In this document: one piece after another, positions 8,011-16,579 of the stretch
Position numbering within the stretch: position 1 is the stretch's first letter
Layout: each line of letters begins with the position of its first letter
Source: Malaciobacter molluscorum LMG 25693
Lineage (GTDB): Bacteria; Campylobacterota; Campylobacteria; Campylobacterales; Arcobacteraceae
Reading direction: 5' to 3'
Length of the DNA stretch: 64,000 bases
Assembly: GCF_003544935.1 (NCBI RefSeq)
Contig: NZ_CP032098.1
Coordinates: 806,001-870,000, forward strand
Made by a program: the position numbers and the translations under genes
Notes under the pieces: generated by a model
Told to the model about the DNA's origin: nothing
What the model saw: only the letters and a program-made list of their open reading frames with translations
Database searches by the model: none

Positions 8011-10399
8011 ATTTAAACTCATAATACTTATTTTCATCTTTTAGTGCAATAGCCATACAATATGCAGATTTTTCAAGTATATTATTTCTATCTCCCCATG
8101 AAACAGCAAACGTTATATCAAAATTAACTTTTTTACCATTAAATGAAACAGGACTACTCTTAATTCTTTTTATATATGTATCAATATTTGAATCAAGAGG
8201 TAAAATAACACCAAATTTAGGTCCTGCCATTCTATATACATTAGCAAAAGAATCTATTATATTTGCAAAACTTTTTAATATTTCATCTGCTTTTGCATAT
8301 CCATATTTTGTATTGATTTCATCTATATTATTTAAATAAAATTCGATAAATATAAAATCATTTTTTATCTCTTCTAAATCTTTTTGTAATTTATTTACAT
8401 TTCTAAGACCTGTTTTTTTATCAAAAAACATTGGTATTGTTCTTTGATATGTTATTATTGCCGTTGTGATATTTTTTTCAATAAAGTCTTTACTTTGTGA
8501 AAACATATTATTGAAAATATTTTTATATATAGTAGAGTATGATATTTTCAGTTTATATTTTCCAAATAATTCTATTATTATTGTTTCATATCCTAAATCT
8601 AAAATGTCACATTTTTTATGACATAGACCTTCAACGAACACATTTGCTAATCCATGAAAAATATCTTCAGAAACAAAATTCCCTATATATCTATTTACCT
8701 TTTCATCATCAAGATTTTTTTCATTTAATATTGTAGTAATAAGATTAGAAAATTTCTGATTCATATAATATGTTTTATTTATTTTATTTTGATGAATATG
8801 TCTTGATACACTCTTTTCTCCAAGTTCTAAATACTTACTATCATCAATATCTTTATTTGTTAAGTTAAGTTCACTAACTAATGCTTTTCCATAATTTATA
8901 AATATCTCATCATTTATCTTTTTATATTCATTTTTAAGTAATACTTCTCCATTTATATTTTTATATGCAGCAAAGTAGTTTTTTGATAATTCTGATGATT
9001 TAAAGTCACTAAAATAAGAGTAATAAAGACTTAATGACAAAAATATTTTAGTATAAGTAGAAATTAGATGTGATGCTATACTGTTTTTATTTATATACTC
9101 TATTAATCTTTTTACTAATTCTTCATCTAATATAAAATCTCTTTGTCTAATTAATTTATTTATTATTACATCACAAATATTTAATTTATAAAATTCTAAG
9201 TAATCATTTTCAAACTTAGGCATGGATGTAAATTTCTTAATAAGATTTACTAATGTATCATTTTCAATTTTTGATGAGTATAAAACGGCACAATATATTA
9301 TTGATATATTAGAATTATCAAAAGATTTATTTTCAAAAAAATCATTAATCACAAGATCTATATTAAACTCCGTAGAGTTGCAGTAGATAAAGACATAGTT
9401 GTTTATTAGATGTTCTTTAAACTCAATAACTGTTTTAAAATCGTCCACAACTGTATGACTAACTGTTTTTTTATAAAGTTCTAAAATATTATTAAAGATT
9501 TCAATACTTTTGTACTGATTATAATCATATTGTATTTGTAATTTATATATTAAATTTGAAAGTAAAGTTGTTATTGTGTTTAAGTATATTTTATATTCAT
9601 TAAGTTCATTGGAATTTCCAAAATTTGTACTTTTAGATAATTCATAACCACTAAATGCTTTTTCAAAATAAAAATAAAACTCTTCTATTAAATTTTCTAC
9701 ACTTTTATTTTCTGTTTCAATAAAAGGAATATGAGCGTAATAAAATAGTAATTTTCCTAAAATATTATTAAGGATATTTAATCTATTTTCATTAAGTTGT
9801 AATTTAAATTTTAATATATTAATTGTCTCTGTAAGAATTTCTAAAATGATATTTATAGTTTTTTTTCTTTCTACTTCATTTGAATTTATTTTGCAAAGTA
9901 CATTTATTGTTTCAATCAAAAGAGTATAATGTTCAAATATTAAGTTAAATTCTTCTTCTTTTTCTTTATTCTCTTCTAATTTTTCTTCATAATCTCTAAA
10001 TAAAGAAGAGAGGTTTTCTAAATTATAGTTTATATAGTTTTCAAAAATCTTATAGTTTTTTCCAAATGATAATAGATTTACTATTGTTACTATTTCTTTA
10101 AAAACAAAAGTCTCTTTGTCATAAAAAATATTATCTATTCTTGTTTTTATATTTTTGATTAAATATCTTTTAAAGTTTATATTATAATTCAACTCATGAT
10201 TTATATCAGCAGGCAGTGTTTCTTCTTTTATATACAAATTACTAATGTATTCTATTAATGTTTTATAGTCATTTTCTATACTAAATAAAAATGAGTCATT
10301 TTCAGAATTTAATTCATATTTATTTATAATATTTGAAACAGTTATATCTTCATCTTCTATATCTAAATATGATGTTGGATTTTTTATTTCATTTAACAT
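8009..10399 (-). CDS. large protein with degenerate C-terminal GGDEF domain
   Basis: About 796 residues. The first ~620 are helical, rich in Asn, Ile, Lys and Glu, without membrane segments or a domain I recognise. The last ~150 form a GGDEF fold: DKKTGLRNVNKL matches the usual D-x-LT-x-x-NR start and FIEFYLNNIDEINTKYG the second strand-helix, but the signature site reads AGPKF (about residues 725-729) instead of GGDEF. It should therefore lack diguanylate cyclase activity and may bind a nucleotide or a partner. I chose the ATG at 10399 because GGGAG lies 6 bases before it; a TTG five codons upstream (10414) overlaps that Shine-Dalgarno sequence. It is alone between convergent and co-directional neighbours. 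Any role in c-di-GMP signalling is inference. Confidence 0.75.
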   Translation of the reverse strand: MLNEIKNPTSYLDIEDEDITVSNIINKYELNSENDSFLFSIENDYKTLIEYISNLYIKEETLPADINHELNYNINFKRYLIKNIKTRIDNIFYDKETFVFKEIVTIVNLLSFGKNYKIFENYINYNLENLSSLFRDYEEKLEENKEKEEEFNLIFEHYTLLIETINVLCKINSNEVERKKTINIILEILTETINILKFKLQLNENRLNILNNILGKLLFYYAHIPFIETENKSVENLIEEFYFYFEKAFSGYELSKSTNFGNSNELNEYKIYLNTITTLLSNLIYKLQIQYDYNQYKSIEIFNNILELYKKTVSHTVVDDFKTVIEFKEHLINNYVFIYCNSTEFNIDLVINDFFENKSFDNSNISIIYCAVLYSSKIENDTLVNLIKKFTSMPKFENDYLEFYKLNICDVIINKLIRQRDFILDEELVKRLIEYINKNSIASHLISTYTKIFLSLSLYYSYFSDFKSSELSKNYFAAYKNINGEVLLKNEYKKINDEIFINYGKALVSELNLTNKDIDDSKYLELGEKSVSRHIHQNKINKTYYMNQKFSNLITTILNEKNLDDEKVNRYIGNFVSEDIFHGLANVFVEGLCHKKCDILDLGYETIIIELFGKYKLKISYSTIYKNIFNNMFSQSKDFIEKNITTAIITYQRTIPMFFDKKTGLRNVNKLQKDLEEIKNDFIFIEFYLNNIDEINTKYGYAKADEILKSFANIIDSFANVYRMAGPKFGVILPLDSNIDTYIKRIKSSPVSFNGKKVNFDITFAVSWGDRNNILEKSAYCMAIALKDENKYYEFK

Positions 10400-10513
10400 T
10401 TCAACTCCCTGCAAAACTTAACTCATTATATAATTTTTTAACTTATAAAACTTGAAGTAATCTTAATATAATATTGACACTAATTAAAATTAATTTATTT
10501 TTAATAAATTATT

Positions 10514-11131
10514 TTATAAACCTTGCAGTAAAATATTCCATAAATAATCAATCTCTTCTTCATCAAAGCTAATTAATGAGTTTTCTTCAAACATCTCTTT
10601 TACTTTGTATAAATCAAATTTCTTAGCAAATGTACATTGTGGATGTGCAGGAACAAAGCTTCTTACTAGCGAAATCTTATCTTCTATCTCAATATCACAT
10701 AAAAAGCAATTATAATCAGTATGAAGTCTCCCTTCATGTTCTAGTAGTTTTAGATAAGCTTGTATTATTGATCTTCTTTCATTTTGCTTTATCATTAGAT
10801 GGCTTAATGCATCAAGTAATTTAAAATAAAAATTATCAATATCTTCTATATCTCTAAAATGAGAATAAAAAAGTTTAATAAATCTTTGCCAACAATACAT
10901 TTTTTTTGCATCTAAAATCCATTGATAATTTAGTTGCATAACATCTCTTAATCTTCCAATATCACTTCTTAATGTATTTTCTAATTCAAAATCAATCTTA
11001 TATCCTACATTTATATTTGAGTGTTTAGCTCCATAAAATCTGTAAGTAGTATATATTTTATTTTCAGTTAAGATAGTTACTATTAAATCATCATCTTTAA
11101 CAGGCTTAGTATCTAAAATGTATCCTTGCAT
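10514..11131 (-). CDS. recO: recombination mediator RecO (short Campylobacterota form)
   Basis: 205 residues, close to the short RecO of Campylobacter and Helicobacter and shorter than the ~240 of E. coli. The N-terminal OB-fold is recognisable from MQGYILDTKPVKDDDLIVTIL and the following FYGAKHSN segment; the helical middle (HLMIKQNERRSIIQAYLKLLEHEG region) is typical. A Cys pair (CFLCDIE) and later Cys resemble the zinc-binding remnant seen in some RecO proteins. RecO works with RecR to load RecA on SSB-coated DNA in RecF-type repair. It is divergent from ppnP and separated by about 120 bases that should hold both promoters. Assignment rests on my recognition of the family pattern. Confidence 0.8.
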   Translation of the reverse strand: MQGYILDTKPVKDDDLIVTILTENKIYTTYRFYGAKHSNINVGYKIDFELENTLRSDIGRLRDVMQLNYQWILDAKKMYCWQRFIKLFYSHFRDIEDIDNFYFKLLDALSHLMIKQNERRSIIQAYLKLLEHEGRLHTDYNCFLCDIEIEDKISLVRSFVPAHPQCTFAKKFDLYKVKEMFEENSLISFDEEEIDYLWNILLQGL

Positions 11132-11252
11132 CTATATAAACTCTTTTCGGTGTTACTTTTATATATAAAAATTATAACAAATATAATATAGATATATGCT
11201 TCAAATAAAAAATATGATAATATATTATTTAAATGATAATAAAGGAAATTTA

Positions 11253-11564
11253 ATGGCAAAATTTGAAAATGTAAGTATCGCAAAAGCTGCAAATATTTTC
11301 TATGAAGGTAATATCACAAGTAGATCAATTGAATTTCAAGATGGTTCAAGAAAAACGTTAGGAATTATGCTTCCAGGTGAATATGAATTAAATACTATAA
11401 ATAAAGAAATTATAGATATTCAAACAGGTCAATTAGAAGTAATGTTACCTGCTGAAGATTGGATGGAAGTTAGTGCTCCTGCATCTTTTGAAGTACCTGC
11501 AAACTCAAAATTTAAATTAAGAGTTAAGAAATTAGTTGATTATTGTTGTACTTTTGTTAAATAA
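11253..11564 (+). CDS. ppnP: pyrimidine/purine nucleoside phosphorylase PpnP
   Basis: A 103-residue single cupin domain of the PpnP (YaiE, DUF1255) family; E. coli PpnP has 94. Family features visible are the start FENVSIAKAANIFYEGNITSR (in two blocks), the SRKTLGIMLPGEYEL strand and the ending FKLRVKKLVDYCCTF. The E. coli enzyme phosphorolyses several nucleosides to base and ribose-1-phosphate. I chose ATG 11253 because AAAGGA sits six bases upstream and the family starts there; an in-frame ATG at 11196 would add 19 residues that do not fit. A hairpin follows the stop codon. Confidence 0.92.
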   Translation: MAKFENVSIAKAANIFYEGNITSRSIEFQDGSRKTLGIMLPGEYELNTINKEIIDIQTGQLEVMLPAEDWMEVSAPASFEVPANSKFKLRVKKLVDYCCTFVK

Positions 11565-11577
11565 TAATTGTCATTGA

Positions 11578-11603
11578 CAATGCGATTATTTAATCGCATT
11601 GTA
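11578..11603. terminator. hairpin between convergent ppnP and NosL-like genes
   Basis: A long inverted repeat (arms ACAATGCGATTA and TAATCGCATTGT, almost no loop) lies between the two convergent stop codons. It probably ends transcription in both directions, though the T run is weak. Confidence 0.65.
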
Positions 11604-11611
11604 TAAATGTT

Positions 11612-12727
11612 TTAATATAATATATCTTCTTTTACTTCATGAAATTTTAATACTTTTTTACCATAATGATTTTTCATAAATGTATTTGCTTCTTTTTGTG
11701 TTTTAAAAGGAATCAACTCTTTACCCATTGGTCCATATACATTTGAACCAATAACATAAAAAGCTTTCTTTGCATCAATTTTTTCCAATGTATAATAATC
11801 ACTTACAATTATATTTTTCATCTCATCTTTTGTATGAGAATGTGAAAATTTAGAAGGATTTAAATAGAATTTAAACATATCTTTTGCACCATCAAAATAG
11901 TGAGTATGGCTATTATTTACTTCTATTAAAGCTGCCCATTTTGGATGTTTTGCTACATACATTCCACAAACTGGACATTTTGCATCTTTTGGAATAGATA
12001 TTTTTTTATTTGTATTGTCTGCTAAACTTGGATCAAATTTGTATATAGCAACAGCTTGAATCATCATTGGTTTTACATTTTTACAAATATTATTATCAAT
12101 TAAATATTTTTTTGCTTGCGCAACTGTATGAAATTTTGGTGTATCTGTTTTTATACACATTGTTTCATATATTTTTTTACCTTTTTTTGCCATTTTTACT
12201 CTTTTCTTGTCTATCATAGTATTATCTTTTGGCAAACTATTTATAGCAATGTTTAAAGCTTCTTCAAATGTTTTTATCTCTCCACCAAACTTTTTTTGAA
12301 AAGATGTAGCATTCTTTTTATCTTTAAATGCATATTTACTTATCATACTCATTGTTCCTGGTTTTGAGCTACCTACAACATAATAAGCTTTTTTTGCATC
12401 AATTAAATTAAGTGTTTTTGTATCTACTACTTGAATAGACTTAATATTATTTTTATGATTTTTATAAACTTCTGATAAGCAGTGTAATGAACAATATTGT
12501 TGTTTTTTTCCATCTTTAAATTCAACAGCATGAGATGTTTTATTGAATTTTATAAGGTTCATTCCACATATATCACATGAATATTTTGTTTTATCTGTTT
12601 TTACTAATTTTGCATCTTTTTTCTCAACAGTTTGGAACATCATGTGATTATGCTGATGATTCATATCCATTGCAGCAAATAAACTAAGATTAAAAAGCAA
12701 GAAAAAAAGTATTACTTTTTTTAACAT
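11612..12727 (-). CDS. two-domain NosL-like exported metal-binding protein
   Basis: 371 residues with an N-terminal signal peptide (hydrophobic residues 5-18, cleavage near LFAA). A His/Met-rich stretch (MDMNHQHNHMM) follows. Two NosL-type domains are present: the first with CDICGM and then CSLHC, the second with CPVCGM; each continues with the family pattern IDAKKAYYVVGS / IDAKKAFYVIGS and a KNATSF-like helix. NosL delivers copper to nitrous oxide reductase. Between the domains is a segment with two isolated cysteines (ETMCIK, NNICKN). No nos genes are in this window, so the role could be general periplasmic copper handling. GGAGAG precedes the ATG. The 242 bases upstream hold no gene I can support. 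Confidence 0.85.
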   Translation of the reverse strand: MLKKVILFFLLFNLSLFAAMDMNHQHNHMMFQTVEKKDAKLVKTDKTKYSCDICGMNLIKFNKTSHAVEFKDGKKQQYCSLHCLSEVYKNHKNNIKSIQVVDTKTLNLIDAKKAYYVVGSSKPGTMSMISKYAFKDKKNATSFQKKFGGEIKTFEEALNIAINSLPKDNTMIDKKRVKMAKKGKKIYETMCIKTDTPKFHTVAQAKKYLIDNNICKNVKPMMIQAVAIYKFDPSLADNTNKKISIPKDAKCPVCGMYVAKHPKWAALIEVNNSHTHYFDGAKDMFKFYLNPSKFSHSHTKDEMKNIIVSDYYTLEKIDAKKAFYVIGSNVYGPMGKELIPFKTQKEANTFMKNHYGKKVLKFHEVKEDILY

Positions 12728-12969
12728 ATAACTCTCCTATATTTTTTTTTATTTTATAAAATTAGAGTTAATTATGTGTTAACTGATTAAAAAAGTGTCT
12801 ATACTTTCGGGGTTATTCCGCGTATTAGTATTAATAGAGGATTGATTTTATTTAATGTTTTATAAAATTTAATTGTGGCTCTATAAAAAAAGTAATATAT
12901 TATATTGTAAAAATATTCTATTTCTTTCAATTCCCTTCCTTTAATGGATAATAATATGCTTTATTTATA

Positions 12970-13338
12970 CTATTTCATATATTTTCTTGCATAAAAAACT
13001 ATTCCACCACCTAAAAATATTAAAAGCATATCCATAAAGAAAAAATAATTTATTTCATTTATATTAAAATATAATCCTATAAAACTTATAATATACCCAA
13101 CTGTTTGTAATATAGATTTTTTATCTATATAATTTCTTTTTTTTTCTATGTTTTGTGTATCTTTATATTTAAAAACTTCATATATATATGGATTTATAAG
13201 AACTATAGAAATAATAATTGTAATATAAACTAAAATATTCTCAGTATTATTTAATTGAGTATCATATTTAGATATGAAATAAATACTTACAAAAAGTAAT
13301 ATTATTCCAATTATTGCTTTATTTTTATTTGTAATCAT
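12970..13338 (-). CDS. small membrane protein, probable T6SS immunity protein (copy 2)
   Basis: About 122 residues with four predicted membrane segments. I chose the ATG at 13338, which has GGTGA just upstream; the TTG five codons earlier is less likely. The first half resembles the protein of the gene before it: both have K-AIIG at the start of the first segment, an IIIS segment in the middle and a P-x4-8-KY end, so the pair looks like a duplication, with this copy extended by two more membrane segments. It follows its paralogue by 17 bases and ends the island. Position after an effector-like gene suggests an immunity role. No database family is recognised. Confidence 0.6.
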   Translation of the reverse strand: MITNKNKAIIGIILLFVSIYFISKYDTQLNNTENILVYITIIISIVLINPYIYEVFKYKDTQNIEKKRNYIDKKSILQTVGYIISFIGLYFNINEINYFFFMDMLLIFLGGGIVFYARKYMK

Positions 13339-13355
13339 TTTGTTTTCACCCAATA

Positions 13356-13562
13356 TTAATTATATTTTTCAATACTTCTTAAATAAGGGAATAAAAGATA
13401 CATTCCATATATTCCAAATATTAAAGAAATAATTATAGTAAAATCACCAAAAAAGTTATTGATTGGATCGTTTAAATCAATTAATAAAATAAAATTTAAA
13501 AATATTAAAACTACACCTATAATTGCTTTTTTGCCTAAATTATTATTTGTATCTTTTTTCAT
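13356..13562 (-). CDS. small membrane protein, probable T6SS immunity protein (copy 1)
   Basis: 68 residues with two hydrophobic segments (about 14-29 and 41-58) and a short charged tail. AAGGA lies five bases before the ATG, which sits inside the 3' end of the effector-like gene (20-base overlap), so the two are translationally coupled. Membrane immunity proteins of this size commonly protect against effectors that attack the inner membrane or act in the periplasm. It is similar to the first half of the downstream gene product. Function is inferred from position only. Confidence 0.6.
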   Translation of the reverse strand: MKKDTNNNLGKKAIIGVVLIFLNFILLIDLNDPINNFFGDFTIIISLIFGIYGMYLLFPYLRSIEKYN

Positions 13563-14613
13563 TTTTATCCTTTGAAATATTATCTACTATATAAGTTAAG
13601 TATGGTTTTACAAAAAGTTCATTTGCTATTGATAATCGTTTGTCTCCATCTATAAAAATATCTAAAGTAGTATTTAACCCTAATTTTGTAATGTAAATAC
13701 TTCCATCTTCTTGTGCTAATCTAGATTTTATATAATTTGATATTCCTCCTACAATCGCAAAAAAAACTTTTGAATGAGGTATTGGAGGAGAACTCAAAAA
13801 AGCAACAGTACAAAAATTTTCTACATGTCCTAAACCTCTTATAGTACCACTTTTCAATTGAGATAAAAACTCTTCTTGATTCTCTTCATATATTTTATTT
13901 AAATAATCTTTTCTTTTTATATTATTATTAATTATATTTCTTGCTTCTTCTATATTCATATCATTTGGAATATAAGGTTGTGCCAAGTTATTTATCCAAT
14001 GATTACTTGTATCAATATGAGTTTCTTTTTTATGTCCTTTTTTTTCTTTAAATAGTTCCGCAAATAGTTCTACTGTTTTTACTTCTACTTTTATATTATC
14101 ACTATTTTCTTTAATTTTATTTTTTACAAATTTTAAAATTTCAGAAGATGTTTTTACTTCCTTTTTATATACTATATCAATTTTATTATTATAGTTTTTA
14201 TTTTCTTTAATTATTTTCTCTTTTAAATTTACTTGTTGTATAAATATTTCATCATTTTTTGAGCCAGTTAGAGTATAAAATAGGAAGTGAAGTTTTTTCT
14301 TTTCTTCCTCTACTTCTATCCAAACTTCTTTTTCATACTCTCTTGTTATTTCTTCATTATTATCTACATCAATCCATCCTGAAACATATTTGACTTTTGA
14401 GGAGTCTATTTTTAACTCATCTGCTAAGCTTAAGATTGTAAAGTTTTTCTCTACTTTTGTATTCTCTTGTACTTTTTCTTCATACTCTTTTTGTGCTAAT
14501 ACTTTTTTATTTTTATCAAAAAGTTTTAAAATTACTTTTACTTCTTGTCCTATTTGTACATTTACTGTTTTTGCTGTTAGTTTTATCTTATCATCTAGTT
14601 TCTTAGTTATCAT
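13543..14613 (-). CDS. putative T6SS effector with N-terminal Ig-like adaptor domain, activity unknown
   Basis: 356 residues, no signal peptide or clear membrane segment. Residues about 9-85 form a beta-rich domain that resembles the last 73 residues of the active VgrG upstream: shared landmarks are a V-x-VILK strand, N then AQ, a Q-x-N motif and a closing SG-x-I-x-V. The middle (105-215) is charged and alternates strands and helices; the end contains a Gly/His/Cys stretch (GLGHVENFC, about 261-269) and a hydrophobic run FFAIVGGI. I do not recognise a catalytic family. The ATG at 14613 overlaps the end of the orphan VgrG-tail frame, with AGGA eight bases upstream. It is followed by two overlapping small membrane genes, the usual effector-immunity order. 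Confidence 0.6.
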   Translation of the reverse strand: MITKKLDDKIKLTAKTVNVQIGQEVKVILKLFDKNKKVLAQKEYEEKVQENTKVEKNFTILSLADELKIDSSKVKYVSGWIDVDNNEEITREYEKEVWIEVEEEKKKLHFLFYTLTGSKNDEIFIQQVNLKEKIIKENKNYNNKIDIVYKKEVKTSSEILKFVKNKIKENSDNIKVEVKTVELFAELFKEKKGHKKETHIDTSNHWINNLAQPYIPNDMNIEEARNIINNNIKRKDYLNKIYEENQEEFLSQLKSGTIRGLGHVENFCTVAFLSSPPIPHSKVFFAIVGGISNYIKSRLAQEDGSIYITKLGLNTTLDIFIDGDKRLSIANELFVKPYLTYIVDNISKDKNEKRYK

Positions 14614-15547
14614 CTTCAAATCCTAAACTACTTATATATTTCCCTTTTTCATCATATGTTAATTTACTATTTGCACCATCTTGAATTTTACCTTCAATGT
14701 ATGCTAAGAAGTTAATCTCATATACTTTTTCTTCTTTTAGATTATGAATGATTGTCTCTTTTCCATTATAAATCTCTCTTTGTGTATCTTCTATTTGCCA
14801 TCTAATTTGTGCTAACTCTTCTTGTCTTGGTTCTTCTACATTTAATATAACTATACATTCACCTTCTTCTTGTGATACATGAGAACTAAGTATATCTTCA
14901 ACTTCTAAATATCTTGCAAGTTGTGTTTGTGTATATCCTTCTTCTTCACTATTACTTACAAAACAGTGTGCATGTCCTATTTTAAAGATATTTTCTTCTT
15001 CTAAAGTAACACTCATTTTTAATCCATTAATAGTGATATTATCATTTGTTGGATTATCTGTTAAAATATCTTTGTCTGCTTCATCATTGTTTTTAATAAA
15101 ATACCATTGTAATTGAGCTTCTTGAGTAGGAGTTAAATCAGTAGTTTTGCTCCAAACACCATTATAAAACTTCTCGACAATAGCTTCATACTCTAAAACT
15201 TGTGTTATATCATCTTGTTTTGTAATTGTAGGAATTAGTTCAACTACTCTTACTTTTTCATATAATGGTTTAGGTATTTCTACTTTTGCTACATCTTTTG
15301 CACTTACTCCACTATTAGCACTATTATCTACAAAGTTTGAGGTATTAAAGTGAATACCACTTGCATCTACTGTTAGGATATTACTTCCACATTTAAAGCT
15401 TATACCATTTGCTCCATCAAATAAGCAGTTATCTGAAGCTTGCACTTTCAAATCACTTGTATTTAGATGAAATCCATCTTCTATATCAACTCTTAACTCT
15501 TTCCCTATTTTTACAAATAGATTTTGTAAGTATTTATCTGTTATATT
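14603..15547 (-). pseudogene. orphan VgrG tail cassette without a start codon
   Basis: An open frame of about 314 codons begins right after, and in the same frame as, the stop codon of the LRR gene. Its first ~80 codons repeat VgrG residues 647-725 nearly exactly, then it diverges into about 230 residues with two beta-rich Ig-like stretches (WYFIKNNDEADKD and IRWQIEDTQRE areas) and ends overlapping the second effector gene. There is no ATG or GTG with a ribosome site at its head; a TTG at 15451 could start a 282-residue product but has a weak upstream signal. It looks like a silent replacement tail for VgrG, comparable to orphan Rhs tips, rather than random debris, because the frame is intact for 945 bases. 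It could also be expressed from the TTG. Confidence 0.75.
15301..15538. repeat. VgrG-tail direct repeat, copy B (silent)
   Basis: Aligned by eye with 18784-19021: 238 bases, no gaps, about 10 mismatches, same orientation. The offset is 3,483 bases, divisible by three, so crossing over keeps the reading frame. Homology ends sharply at the 3' end of the LRR gene. Confidence 0.93.
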
Positions 15548-16579
15548 TTATAATCCAAACCATCTTTTCCACCAAGGTTTTAACGTTTTACCATCTTTTT
15601 CAAAACAAGATTTTCTTTCTCGTACTTCTTCCATATTTTTAGGTGAACAATGTGCTAATGATCTATTAAAATACTCTTCTATTAGTTTTTCACTCAAATC
15701 TTCTGCAAATTTGATTGACTTTGATTCTTTTAAAGGACTTAAATATTTGATTTTTGTTTTAGTAAATAAAATTGAATTAAGATTTTTCATTTTTGCAAGT
15801 GGTGATATATCTTTTACTGGCATATCATGAAAATCAAATTCTTCTATACTATCTGCATGGATTAATGGTGTTAAATCTGTGATTGGGCTTCTTTCAATTC
15901 TAAGTTTTTTTAAATTTGGAAATTTATCTATACATTCTAAAGATTTTAGACTATTATCAAATAGTCTTAATTGTTCTAAGGATTGTAAACCTTTTAAATC
16001 ACATAAACTATTAATTTTTATAGATAACAAAGACAAATATTTTAAATTTATTAAATTATTAAGTGATTTGACATTTTTCCCATTATACACAGATAAATTC
16101 TCTAGGGTTCTAATTTTTCCTATATATTTTAAATCAATATCATCAGTAATATCTATACTAAGTTCTTTTAGTGGTAAATTTTCTAAGCTTTCCACACCTT
16201 TTGAAACATTATTAGAACTTAAGTCTAATTTAGTAAGTTTTGTGAGATATTTTAATGCAGTTATATCACTAATTTTATTATCCCATAAATTTAAGCTTTC
16301 ATTTGCTGAAAAATATTTAATAATACTAAGATCTGAGATATCTTTATTCGTAATATTTGGAAAGCCTTTCCCTTTTGCTAATTTTTCACAAATGAGAGGA
16401 TCATTTGGATCTAACAATGGTCTATTTATATCCATCTTTCTAAACTCATTATATCCTTCTATTAATGCATTAATAGTCTTTTGTTGTTCTATTGTAGGAT
16501 TCTTACATATATTTATAAAACTATCTTTACTTAATAAAAATGTGATGTTTAAAATTAATATTATAACTGTTTTTTTCAT
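15548..16579 (-). CDS. exported leucine-rich-repeat protein, probable immunity protein for the lipase effector
   Basis: 343 residues starting with a signal peptide (MKKTVIILILNITFLLS). From about residue 80 to 300 there are leucine-rich repeats of 20-23 residues, for example LTKLDLSSNNVS and LEQLRLFDNSLK, like the bacterial internalin-type repeats. The ATG overlaps the effector stop (ATGA, 4 bases) with GGAG seven bases upstream, so it is made in step with the effector. Lipase effectors of T6SS act in the periplasm and their immunity proteins are usually exported, which fits. No catalytic motif is seen. LRR proteins as immunity factors are not the common type, so the role is a strong positional inference, not proven. 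Confidence 0.7.
   Translation of the reverse strand: MKKTVIILILNITFLLSKDSFINICKNPTIEQQKTINALIEGYNEFRKMDINRPLLDPNDPLICEKLAKGKGFPNITNKDISDLSIIKYFSANESLNLWDNKISDITALKYLTKLTKLDLSSNNVSKGVESLENLPLKELSIDITDDIDLKYIGKIRTLENLSVYNGKNVKSLNNLINLKYLSLLSIKINSLCDLKGLQSLEQLRLFDNSLKSLECIDKFPNLKKLRIERSPITDLTPLIHADSIEEFDFHDMPVKDISPLAKMKNLNSILFTKTKIKYLSPLKESKSIKFAEDLSEKLIEEYFNRSLAHCSPKNMEEVRERKSCFEKDGKTLKPWWKRWFGL

Noticed and set aside
8539-8736. 65-codon plus-strand frame inside the large GGDEF-like gene
   Set aside because: Fully inside a better-supported minus-strand gene, no ribosome site, composition typical of antisense.
12728-12969. Gap of about 240 bases after the island searched for a tRNA or attachment site
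   Set aside because: No cloverleaf, no flanking repeat and no clear promoter pair could be seen.
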